A stretch of 59,225 nt of DNA, taken from Symbiodinium natans. Its lineage: Eukaryota > Sar > Dinophyceae > Suessiales > Symbiodiniaceae. Location: assembly GCA_905221605.1 (NCBI GenBank), contig CAJNDS010000782.1, positions 12,501-71,725 on the forward strand. Direction: 5' to 3'. A program made the position numbers and the translations under genes. The notes under the pieces were generated by a model. The model searched no databases. It worked only from the letters and a program-made list of their open reading frames with translations, and was not told the DNA's origin. Positions 34,216 to 42,956 of the stretch are shown in pieces (the stretch's first letter is position 1; each line of letters starts with the position of its first letter).

Positions 34216-35541
34216 ATGGAGCCGGCCAGCGGCAGTGTCAAGAAGTTGGACAAGACGGCCCTTGAGGGGCTCGATGCCCGCACCGAGAGCACGAAAGTGC
34301 CGGAAAGTGCCCTGGAGTCCCTGGAGGACCCGCAGGACCCGCCTTCAGAGAATGAGACCTGCACATCCACGAAAAGGTCCCAGAGCAAGCCCGAACATGG
34401 ACGGGGGCCCAAGCGAGAGGCCAAGCAGGCCAGGAAAGCATTGATCCACAAGGGCATCCTCTCCAAGGCAGAGGCCGACCAGCTTGATGCCCAGCAGATC
34501 CTCGCCCTGAAGAAGAAGTACCGCCAGGGTAGCAGCAAGTTGTCGGAGGTTCTCTTGCAGCAGCTGGCGGAGAACCAGAAGGAGGACCTCTTCCAGAAGC
34601 TCTTCGGAGGGCATCAAGAGTGCCCGGAGATGAAGATCCCGGAGATCTCGGACGAGCAGGTGGCCCAGGCCGACAGGATCCTCATGGCCAAGTACATCTG
34701 CCAAAAGTGCCCCTTCTGCAAGAAGTATGTGGACCAGATGCACCTCCACAACAAGGACCACCGCCGGTACATGAAGGAGCACCTCCAGTCCCACTATCTG
34801 TTGACCGATCCCAGCTTGATGAATACGGAGGATGTGGAGCGCTCGTTTCTTCGAGTTCGGCGATTCGGAGGGGGCCTGAAGTCGCTTTCTCTCGCAGGCT
34901 CCCTGGAGTACTGGGGCGATGTGGAGAGGCTCCCGTCGCTCGTCCGGAGCATGCGTGCCACGAGGGCCATGAAGGTGAAGTACGGCCAGTCCTCAACGGC
35001 GAAAACGTACGACCTCGAGAAGGAGCAGGTGGGCTTGTGGGTAAAAACGATAACCAATACAAAATAACGATAAGGTTTAGAATAGGATAGGAAGAGTGGC
35101 CAGGGGGTTTGGACACGAGCCCAGGTGGCCAAGTACCATTTGGCATGGGTGAGTTATGCCGCTACCTCCGGGAAGTATACGAATGCCACCTACTCCAAGG
35201 ACCACCTGAAGCTCCACACCCAGCTCCAGAGGCCTAAAGCCGAAAACCTAAGCCCTTTCAACCCTCTAAACCCTCTAAACCCGAAACCCTAAACCCTCTA
35301 AGCCCTGAACCCTCAACCCTAAACCCTAAACCGTGGCCCTCACAGGAACCCGGAGATGGTCTTCGAGAGCCCCGAGCCTGAAAGCAGCTGGTGGCCTGTG
35401 GTCCTGCTGCAGAGGCCCGAGGATGAGGACTTCGACGACATCGAGGGGGTCTTGGCCACCCGGACCATCCTAATCATCTGTTGGTACCAGATCATGGAGG
35501 ACGGCTTTTGGGTGTGGGTGATGACCATTGAAGAGGTCTGA
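34216..35541 (+). CDS. Unrecognised 371-residue protein with Cys/His motif, three exons
   Basis: Exons 34216-35028, 35125-35231 and 35346-35541 join in phase: EKEQ to VAKYHLAW, then QLQR to NPEMVFES. The first intron is GT-AG; the second is GC-AG and consists mainly of telomere-like repeats. The start is the first ATG, in an ATGG context. Residues 1-75 are polar; 75-150 are basic and helical (LSKAEADQLDAQQILALKKK); near 155-185 a cluster reads CQKCPFCKKYVDQMHLH and KDHRRYMKEH, a possible zinc site. The last exon is acidic and Trp-rich. No family is recognised. A hairpin repeat begins 58 bp after the stop and another lies about 120 bp before the start. As the only gene here with a possible nucleic-acid-binding motif, it is the best candidate for a mobility function, but that is a guess. 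Confidence 0.8.
35232..35345 (+). repeat. Telomere-like CCCTAAA repeats forming an intron
   Basis: The intron between exons 2 and 3 of the gene at 34216 starts GCCTAAAGCC, contains a run of CCCTAAA and CCCTCTAAA units, and ends CCCTCACAG. Almost the whole intron is this repeat. Confidence 0.8.
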
Positions 35542-35589
35542 AGCACTCCCGGAGTGTGAGCCACCCACGAGGTGGAATTTTGAGGTCCA

Positions 35590-35910
35590 CAGGAAACTCC
35601 CCTGTACCGTTCTTGGTGTTACACCGATGTTCGGTCAGGGGAGGGGACTGTGTGAGGCACCCACATGAGGTGCCATTTTGAGCTCTCCAAAGCAAACTCC
35701 CCTGTTCCTTTCTTGGTGTTACACCGAGTTAGGGGACTGTGTGAGGCACCCACATGTGAGGTGCCATTTTGAGCTCTCCAAAGCAAACTCCCCTGTTCCT
35801 TTCTTGGTGTTACACCGAGCTAGGGCAGGGGAGGGCTATGGAGAGGGCAGTATCATAGCAGGGAGTTCCAAAGCAAACTCCCCTGTCCCTTTCTTTTGTG
35901 GTGTGAGTTG
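35590..35910 (+). repeat. Local tandem amplification of a hairpin unit
   Basis: A unit of about 90 bp made of the hairpin, GACTGTGTGAGGCACCCACA, TGAGGTGCCATTTTGAGC and CTCCAAAGCAAACT is repeated about three times, with a fourth partial hairpin at the end. Divergence between units is a few percent. Confidence 0.85.
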
Positions 35911-36265
35911 TGGATGTTAAGGGGTTGACAAATTCATTACTTAAGTATTTGCCACCAAACACAGAAGATGGATACGACCCGAGTTATATATAGGGCAGGG
36001 GAGGCCAGGCACGGCGCTTGGGCTGCCGTCTTGCTTCTGTGACACCTGTGACTCACGGCCTTCTGCTTTCGCAAAAATCTATAGGCCGCCACAGCTTCAT
36101 GTTGCTGGACCTGGTGTTGCAAAGGGTGGTACAACTGATAACATCGATTTGTTCTTTGTGCTTTTGCTGCCGCAGGAAATCCTTTGATGCCCGGGACATC
36201 ATCTCCAAGGCTCACAGGCAACTCCACATGTGTGTTTGATGAGATTGTACTGCCCAGGCTGTCTT

Positions 36266-36512
36266 ACCCTAAACCCTAAACCCTAAACCCTAAACCCTAA
36301 ACCCTAAACCCTAAACCCTAAACCCTAAACCCTAAACCCTATAAACCCTAAACCCTAAACCCTAAACCCCTAAACCCTAAACCCTAAACCCTAAACCCTA
36401 AACCCTAAACCCTATAAACCCTATAAACCCTAAACCCTAAACCCTAAACCCTAAATCCTAAATCCTAAACCCTAAACCCTAAACCCTAAACCCTAAAGCC
36501 CAAGCCCCTAAG
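36266..36512 (+). repeat. Interstitial telomere-type array (CCCTAAA)n
   Basis: About thirty tandem CCCTAAA units occur, with occasional TATAAACCC, CCCCTAAA and AATCC variants. The orientation is C-rich on the + strand. TTTAGGG is the known telomere repeat of several dinoflagellates. Confidence 0.95.
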
Positions 36513-36803
36513 CAGACCAGTATTGCCCAAAGAACCCTGCTGCAGCTTCGTCTCCAATATCCACCCTGTTCCTTTCTTGGTGTTACACCGAGTTAGGGCA
36601 GGGGAGGGGAGAGAGTATCGTAGCAGTCCCAAAGACAAAACTCCACACCTGTGCAAAACCCTTTTTTGGGTTTTCGGCCACATTGTACCCGAGCTCTTAA
36701 CCCTATGGGCTTCAGCTTCAAAGGTTCAAGGTTCAGGGTTAGGGTGTACTTTAGAGCTAGAGCTTTCAGAGCCACATCAAGGGTTCAGGGTTTTTTCAGA
36801 GCC

Positions 36804-38039
36804 ATGGCTACTCGTCTGGATCGTCTGATGCACGTCCAACGAAAACCGAGCAACAAGCGAGTGTGTGCTGACTCGACTGTGTCGGCGTCAGAGGTGCAAG
36901 GATGCCTCACCACCCATTTGAGGGACAGGAACACCACAGACCTCTGGTCATGCATCGTTCCGGGGCCGGACGGACCCCGTACATGGAGTTTCAGAAAAAG
37001 CCCTGATGGCCGGTGGATGGCGAGATTTGCAGCCCTGGCATTTGACCTGGTCAGCGATGTTTGTCGAAATTCCAAGATACTCAGCAGAGTGATGATTCCA
37101 GCAATCCAAGCTTGTGTCTTGAATGGTGTCGTTACCAACAACAGCGGCCAGGACGAGGCCAAGTTCACTGCCTCTGTTGATGTCACGATCAGAATATTGC
37201 TCAGCTGGTATCGCCAGCTGAAAGTTTGCAAGAAGAAACGGGAGACAGCTTTCAGACGGCTTTCTGAGGCCGAGAAAACCAAAGTTGCAATGGTCATGGA
37301 CAAGATCGAGCTGAATGAGGACGAGGTTGCAGAGGCTGCGGATGAGGGTGGCTCTGAATCCGAAGTGGACCTGACCTTTATGGTTTCTCTTGATTCCCTG
37401 GGTACGACAAACACAGCAGAGGACGACGGGAGTGCTGCATTGCACCGAATGTTCGACAATGTCCTCACGTCTCCTTCCACCGATCCTCCTTCCGGTGGGC
37501 CTCCTTCCGGTTCTGCTCCTTCCGGTGATGGTGCTTCTTCCGTGGCACTGAGCAACTTGGAGCTGATTGCTTTGGCCAGAAGTCGCAAGCCTGCATTCAT
37601 GGCGACCAAGACAGCTTCAGGATCGAAGCCGAGGGCCAAGACCAAGGCCAAGGCCAAAGGTAAAGCCAAGGCGACAGCCATGGTTAAGACGAAACCCAAG
37701 TTGAAGGCAGTTCCGAAGAAACCGGCGGCTGCGGTTCCGAAGAAACCGGTGGCTGCGGTTGCAAAGGCCGTGCCAGGTCAGGCTGAGCAAATCTTTACTG
37801 CTCCGGATGGTGCTCAGTTTATGTTCATGATGTACGGGAAAGGGCTTCCGACTGAGAGGATTGCCATCTGTGAGTGGCTCGGCACGAAGAGGGGCTGTCA
37901 GCTCCTGCAGGTGTCCTCGAAGGGCCTGGCTTCAGAAGCCAGGGCTGTCATTGCTGGGGAGCTCATGGACATGCTGGTTGCTGGCAAATCCTTGGAAGAT
38001 CTGAAAGCCCGGAAGTTGGAGCTACTTTCGGCCGTGTAG
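36804..38039 (+). CDS. Unrecognised 411-residue basic protein, single exon
   Basis: The start is the ATG at 36804 in an ATGG context, directly after TTTTTTCAGAGCC, which looks like a trans-splice acceptor; the open frame itself extends further upstream to 36651. Residues 1-180 are mixed and may form a folded domain (LWSCIVPGPDG, RWMARFAALAFDLVSDV, VTIRILLSWYRQLKVC). A linker with repeated PPSG, SAPSG units follows at about 225-245, then a Lys/Ala/Pro-rich tail (about 275-325, KAKAKGKAKA, VPKKPAAAVPKKP). The C-terminal 85 residues form a second domain (APDGAQFMFMMYGKG, ICEWLGTKRGCQLLQ). No family is recognised. A hairpin repeat starts 9 bp after the stop codon. A telomere-like array lies about 290 bp before the start. 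Confidence 0.8.
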   Translation: MATRLDRLMHVQRKPSNKRVCADSTVSASEVQGCLTTHLRDRNTTDLWSCIVPGPDGPRTWSFRKSPDGRWMARFAALAFDLVSDVCRNSKILSRVMIPAIQACVLNGVVTNNSGQDEAKFTASVDVTIRILLSWYRQLKVCKKKRETAFRRLSEAEKTKVAMVMDKIELNEDEVAEAADEGGSESEVDLTFMVSLDSLGTTNTAEDDGSAALHRMFDNVLTSPSTDPPSGGPPSGSAPSGDGASSVALSNLELIALARSRKPAFMATKTASGSKPRAKTKAKAKGKAKATAMVKTKPKLKAVPKKPAAAVPKKPVAAVAKAVPGQAEQIFTAPDGAQFMFMMYGKGLPTERIAICEWLGTKRGCQLLQVSSKGLASEARAVIAGELMDMLVAGKSLEDLKARKLELLSAV

Positions 38040-38270
38040 TGTCTAACTCCCCTGTTCCTTTCTTGGTGTTGCACCGAGTTAGGGCAGGGGAGGAGAGTTG
38101 TGGGTCAGGGCGCAAAATCTCGTGCACCCGTGTGCTCTCTCAGTTCTCATGAACCCAAAAAGCATTGCCCCCGGACTCTTGGCAGGCACCCGGATGCTTG
38201 CAGAAGCTTGTCCAGCTGCTGAGGAAGGCTTGACACCTGTCTGTCTGTTTGTTGGAGAGCAGCACTTATA

Positions 38271-38403
38271 GGTTTAGGGTTTAGGGTTTAGGGTTTAGGG
38301 TTTAGGGTTTAAGGTTTACCCTAAACCCTAAACCCTAAACCCTATAAACCCAAAACCCTAAACCCTAAACCCTAAACCCTAAAAACCCTAAACCCTAAAC
38401 CCA
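38271..38403. repeat. Head-to-head telomere repeats (fusion-like junction)
   Basis: TTTAGGG units run from 38271 to about 38316 and switch at TTTAAGGTTTACCC into CCCTAAA units up to 38403. This is the arrangement expected where two chromosome ends, or two telomere-repeat insertions, meet. Confidence 0.92.
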
Positions 38404-38699
38404 ACTAGCAGCCCACTTTCCTGAGTTGCATATGTTCGAAGGATTTCTTTCACACAGGGTTCGGGGGCTAAGAATTGTCGGGTTAGGGTGGAGGGCTTTC
38501 GTTTCGGGTTCATCGGGGGGTGGCCATCGCTGCCAGGACCCCGTGCTGGTCGGATGCCGTGTGGTCGCAGACGAAAACATAGCAGAAATTGTGTGCTTCT
38601 GTGCAGTGGAGAGATGTGTGGTATAGCTGTGGAATCCCTGTATACAAAGGGACAGCGAAAACCATCACGGGGGGTGGGGTGGGGTAGGGTGGGGTGAGT

Positions 38700-39362
38700 G
38701 TTCTTTTATGCTCCCAAAACAGGCATGTTGTGATTTTTCACAATCAAATCATAAGTTTCGCAATGGTTTCAAACGGAAACTCTTCAAAAACTCTATAGAT
38801 TGGTAGAATATGTATACAGAAAATGTATATTTTGTGACGGTTTCATTGGAAAACTAAAGAGTTTTGTTAATTCCATAGCATTTGAAGCAAATCTTTCTTA
38901 TAAAATTAAGAATTGTGTTTAAATTTTGTAGTAATTCTTTTAAAAATTATAGTTTTGTTTTAGAGAAGTGAGAATTTTGTTTAGAAATTAGTGTTTTTCA
39001 AAAAGGTTTTTTTATAGTTTTTCTTAAAAAGACATAAGACTTTTCTTTAAAAATTAGTATTTTTCAAAATTTTATAGTATTTTTTTCAAAAACCCATACA
39101 TTTTACAGTTTTTCTTAAAAAGAAAGAAGAATTTTATTGAAAAATAAGATTTTTTTTCAAAATTTTATAGTATTTTGTTAAAAACACATACTTTTTATGA
39201 TTTTTCTTAAAAAGAAATAAGAATTTTCTTTCAAAAACAATATTTTTTCAAAATTTTATAGTATTTTTTAAAAAAATAATTTTTTTTAAAAAATAAGAAT
39301 TTTCTTTAAAAAGTGATATCTTTTTTCAAAATTTTCTAGTTTTTTTTTTAAAAACTATTACA
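38700..39362. repeat. AT-rich block with diverged ~90-bp tandem units
   Basis: The block is very AT-rich. A unit containing TTTTCAAAATTTTATAGTAT and TTTTTCTTAAAAAGAAATAAG recurs about four times between 38990 and 39350. It runs directly into the palindrome array that follows. Confidence 0.8.
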
Positions 39363-39727
39363 TTTTTGCAAAAAGTGCATGCATTTCCACCAAAAGTGCA
39401 TACACTTTTTGCAAAAGTGTATGCACTTCACTTTTTCAAAAAGTGCATACACTTTTGTGAAAAGTGCATACACTTTTTCAAAAAGTGTATGCAGTTTTGG
39501 GAAAAGTGTATACACTTTTGCTAAAAGTGTATACACTTTTATGAAAAGTGTATACACTTTTGTCAAAAGTGTATACACTTTTGCGAAAAGTGTATACACT
39601 TTTGGCAAAAGTGTATACACTTTTGGCTGAAAGTGTATACACTTTTGGCAAAAGTGTATACACTTTTGCCAAAAGTGTATACACTTTTGGCCGGAAGTGC
39701 ATACACTTTTGGCTGAAAAGTATACAA
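39363..39727. repeat. Array of ~17 palindromic 21-bp units (AAAAGTGTATACACTTTT)
   Basis: The unit is an 18-bp perfect palindrome, AAAAGTGTATACACTTTT, plus a 3-bp spacer (GGC, GTC, GCG, ATG or similar). Eight central units have the perfect core; units at both edges are diverged (GTGCATACAC, GTGTATGCAC). The spacing is mostly 21 bp, close to two helical turns. The open frames here are by-products of the repeat. Confidence 0.95.
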
Positions 39728-40138
39728 TTTCAGCAAAAACAGACAAAATCGGGCTGAGGTTGCGGAATGCTTTTGGACTTTAATTTTAACGCTACGCGAC
39801 CCGCCTCGGCCCGGCCCAGCGCATCCGCGTGAGCATGGTGATTCCGCAGCGCCCAAGTCGCTGGACCCCAAGCAATAAGGGTTGGGTTGAGGGTTGAGGG
39901 TTGAGGGTTCCGGGTTTATGGTTTATGTTTAGGGCTCAAAGTTCACGCTTTGGGGTTGAGGGTTTTTTTGGGTTGAGGGTTCGGCTTGGAGTGATCGTAG
40001 GCCCCTTAAGGTTTAAGGCGACTCTTCGGCAGGGTGGGGGGGAGGGGGGAGGTGGGGTGGGGAGGTGGGTGGGGGAGGGTGGGGCGTGGGGGGGGGGGGG
40101 AGGGGGGGGGCTGGGGGTGGGGGGGGTTGGGGGGGGGT

Positions 40139-40186
<48 letters not shown>

Positions 40187-41081
40187 GGGGTGGACGGCGG
40201 GGGGCCCTGCTGCCCCGTGCTCAAGCCTCCGGCCCTCAAGCCAGCGCGTCCTCCGCCTTTCACAAACAGCTTATGTGAGCAAGCGCCAAAACCCCCAGCC
40301 AGCAAGGGGTGGACACGAATGCCCAAAACCCTGTAAAACGATGGGAACACTTGAAAAGCGACACCCCTAGGTTATGAACCATTGGGTGTGCTTTACCTAC
40401 AAACATCAAGCCCCCTCTTGTTGCGTCCATTAGCACCTCGCGCCCATCGCTCATGTGGCTTTTGGGGGAGGGACAAAAGGGGGGGGTAGGGGGGGAAATG
40501 GGGGGAGGTGGGGGGGGTAGGGGGGGGGGGGAAGGGGGGGGGGGGGGGGTGGGTGGTAGGGGCGGGGGGTAGGGGGGGGGGTAGGGGGGAGGGGTGGGAG
40601 ATAGCTTTTCAAATAGCGAAAATGTATATGCCAACAGAAAAACATTTCGGTTCTCTTTCGTGAATGTTCTCCTTTCTGTATTTGTGGCGTTGTGCGCGTC
40701 GATGCCCCCCCAACCCCCCCAACCCATGGTACCCCCCATGAGCCCCCCCCCAAAATTTCCCTTGGGGGTGGGGGGTTTTAGGGCTTTAGGGGGGGGGGGG
40801 GGGGGGTGGGGGGGGGGGTGGGGGGGGGGGATATGATGGGGCGGGGGGGTGGGGGGGGGGAGTTACGCAGGGGGGGGGGGTGGGGGGGGGGGGGGGGGGG
40901 GTACCGAGACGGGACACGGTACTGTTATGTATATATACAAAAAAAAAACAGAAAGGTCGAACAAATAATACAGGGATTCCGCGCGTATATACCTGTGAGA
41001 GAGAGAGGATTTCGCTCACACATGGACACACTGAGACGTGGGGCCCATTCTGTCGAAGAGTTTTGGCACATTTTTTTCGCC
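39728..41081. repeat. G-tract region with telomere-like variants
   Basis: TTGAGGG and related variants occur at 39880-40010. Long G runs follow at 40030-40200 (including an uninterrupted run of more than 40 G), 40480-40600 and 40786-40902. Many sets of four G runs lie close enough for G-quadruplex formation. No gene was found in between. Confidence 0.85.
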
Positions 41082-41103
41082 GGTCACACTCTTTTGTGTG
41101 ACC
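41082..41103 (+). promoter_or_regulatory. Perfect hairpin just before the Lys-rich gene
   Basis: The sequence GGTCACAC, TCTTTT, GTGTGACC forms an 8-bp perfect stem with a 6-nt loop, ending 23 bp before the ATG at 41127. It could be a protein-binding site or a structured leader. CACACAG follows and may be a trans-splice acceptor. Confidence 0.45.
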
Positions 41104-41126
41104 ATATATCCACACAGCCCGCAGAC

Positions 41127-41714
41127 ATGGCAAAGACAAAGCGACAGGAGGCCGAGGAGCCAGAGGCTCCTGAGGAGGTTGAGGAAGAAGAACCGGAAGA
41201 GCAAGAAGGAGAAGAGGAGGAAGAGGAACAGGACGAGGAGGTACAGGAGGAGGAAAACGAGACCCCAGTTGTCGCGCCCACCAGTAAGGCAAGACCGTCG
41301 GTCCTGAAGTCGTCAGGAAAGCCAGGGGGGAAGGCTGCTGCAAAGGCGAAAAGCACACCAAAGGCGAAGGCCAAGCCCGAAGCCAAGGCCGACTCTGCCA
41401 AGGTCAAAGGGCCCAAAGCGAAGGCAACCCCCAAAGCCGAGCCTGCCAAGCCTGGCAAGGCAACACCGAAGCCCGACCCTGCCCAGCCCAAAACGAGGCA
41501 AACCACAAAGAAGCCTCAGCCTGCCGACCCAAAACCGAAGGCCAACCCGAAGCCAAAGGCCGAGCCCAAGCCAAAGGCCGACCAAGCCAAAGGCCGACCC
41601 GAAGCCAAAGGCCAACCCCAAGCCAAAGGCCAACCCCAAGCCAAAGCCCCTGGTCAAGAAGCGAAGCATGGCAGAGGCCTTGACTGGCGACTGGATCAAT
41701 GGGCTTGGGCCTGA
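41127..41714 (+). CDS. Acidic-headed, Lys/Ala/Pro-rich protein, probably frameshifted
   Basis: The ATGG start gives MAKTKRQEAEEPEAPEE, then a run of Glu (residues 10-50), then a Lys/Ala/Pro-rich tail with KPKA-type repeats. Near 41580 one 18-bp repeat unit lacks 2 bp, after which the annotated frame ends at 41714 (195 residues). The alternative frame continues naturally as KPLVKKRSMAEALTGDWING and PEETPAEPEQAKTQ, then KFNVLLAAGAVPETL, and runs into a right-half hairpin repeat at 41842. So the older protein was probably about 240 residues or more. The composition resembles chromatin or linker-histone-like tails, but no family is recognised. It shares the Lys/Ala/Pro bias with the gene at 36804. 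Confidence 0.6.
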   Translation: MAKTKRQEAEEPEAPEEVEEEEPEEQEGEEEEEEQDEEVQEEENETPVVAPTSKARPSVLKSSGKPGGKAAAKAKSTPKAKAKPEAKADSAKVKGPKAKATPKAEPAKPGKATPKPDPAQPKTRQTTKKPQPADPKPKANPKPKAEPKPKADQAKGRPEAKGQPQAKGQPQAKAPGQEAKHGRGLDWRLDQWAWA

Positions 41715-42950
41715 AGAGACTCCAGCAGAGCCGGAGCAGGCAAAGACCCAACCTTCGCCGAAGCGACGAGACCGCAGCAAGCAGACGAAGTTCAATGTGT
41801 TGCTCGCAGCAGGAGCAGTGCCGGAGACTTTGAAGACGGAGTCGAGTTATAGGGCAGGGGTAGGTCTCTCGCAAGCTGTCGTGACCTGCTCACAAGCCCG
41901 CCCCTGTTCCTTTCTTGGTGTTACACCGAGTTAGGGCAGGGGTAGGTCTCTCGCGCACTTGGCAGGACATCCTTTTGGGTGCTGCCGAAGCACTCTCATC
42001 GCTCTCGCGAAAAAAATAAAATCGCAGTGCACAGAGGCCTGCCGCACAAAAACCTTTTTAAACCCTCTAGAAACCTCTATATAAATCCTGAACCCTAAAC
42101 TGCCCTAAACCCTAAACCAACAAAAGGAAGACTCTCTGTTTGCATCTTTCTGGCAGGCTGGGTTTTGTGGCACGGCTGACGAAGGCCTGCTCCAAGAGGG
42201 TTTACAGTTTACAGAGTGTGTGTTTGCATTCCCACAAAAGAAGATTCAGAGTGCTCTCTGGCAGGCTGTGGCTGGTTTGGACTCCAAAGCAAACTCCCCT
42301 GTTCCTTTCTTGGCGTTACACCGAGTTAGGACAGGGGAGGGCTATGGAGGGCAGCATCGCCATCCTCAACGACTAGTGATGACCATATCACTGCTCTGTC
42401 CCTTCTGTTGGTGTTACACCGAGTTAGGGCAGGGGTACAGAAAATATATCAAAAAGAACTCCCCTGTTACTTTCTTGGTGTTACACCGAGTTAGGTCAGG
42501 CCGTAGTGTATCATAGCAGTCCCCTGTCCCTTTTTCTTGGTGTTACACCGAGTTCGGGCACAGGGGGAGGTCTCTCGCACTTGGAAGGACATCCGGGTGC
42601 TGCCGAAGCACTCTCATCGCTCTCGCGAAAAAAGAAATTCGCAGTGCAGATTCGAAACCTGTGACACATCGACTTCCAAAGAAGGGCATCGCATGCTTCA
42701 TTGAAGCTTTTGCACAACGAAACTGCGAACGGCTCATTAAAGCACAGCAGGAAAAGTTTTGACCGACGAGGTGTGAGGGCACACGCACAGAGAGTGAGAG
42801 AAAGAGGGAAAACACACACGAACCCTATAAACCCTATAGAGACCTTTTTTGCCTTAAACCCTCTATAAAACCCTACAGACCTTACACACCCTCTCATTTT
42901 TTGGATCAAATTTTCTGCTACAGACCTTATACCCTAAACCCTAAAACTTA
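41715..42950. repeat. Right-hand cluster of hairpin repeats and telomere-like tracts
   Basis: Six hairpin copies or half copies lie here, two of them with a long shared tail (41943-42030 and 42566-42650; both contain GCTGCCGAAGCACTCTCATC). CCCTAAA-like tracts lie at 42060-42118 and 42822-42950. No gene was recognised. Confidence 0.8.
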
Positions 42951-42956
42951 ATTATT

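Larger units (their letters stand above)
32789..42565 (+). repeat. Family of ~42-bp imperfect palindromes (hairpin repeats), about 15 copies
   Basis: The consensus left arm is CCCCTGTCCCTTTCTTGGTG and the right arm is ACACCGAGTTAGGGCAGGGG, separated by TT. The arms pair over about 19 positions with one bulge, two T-T mismatches and one G-T pair. Copies: 32789-32830 (diverged), 33372-33413, 34054-34094, 35599-35641, 35699-35735, 35790-35831, about 35880-35910 (left half), 36563-36604, 38049-38090, 41842-41860 (right half), 41901-41942, 42296-42337, 42394-42434, 42461-42500 and 42521-42565. All point the same way as the genes. Tails fall into types: TAGGTCTCTCGCACTTGG, GGGCTATGG with ATCATAGCAG, or GACTGTGTGAGGCACCC. 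None was seen outside the 11-kb element. Confidence 0.92.

Noticed and set aside
39348-39871. Reading frames on both strands with repeated KCIHFWQ or KSVYTFG units, suggestive of a repeat protein
   Set aside because: All frames are by-products of the 21-bp palindrome array, and both strands give them equally.
32789-42565. The same-direction hairpins as a CRISPR array or bacterial integron attC sites
   Set aside because: Spacing is irregular (tens to thousands of bp), spacers contain genes and repeats, and the surroundings are eukaryotic with introns. Only the cassette-like layout is kept as an observation.
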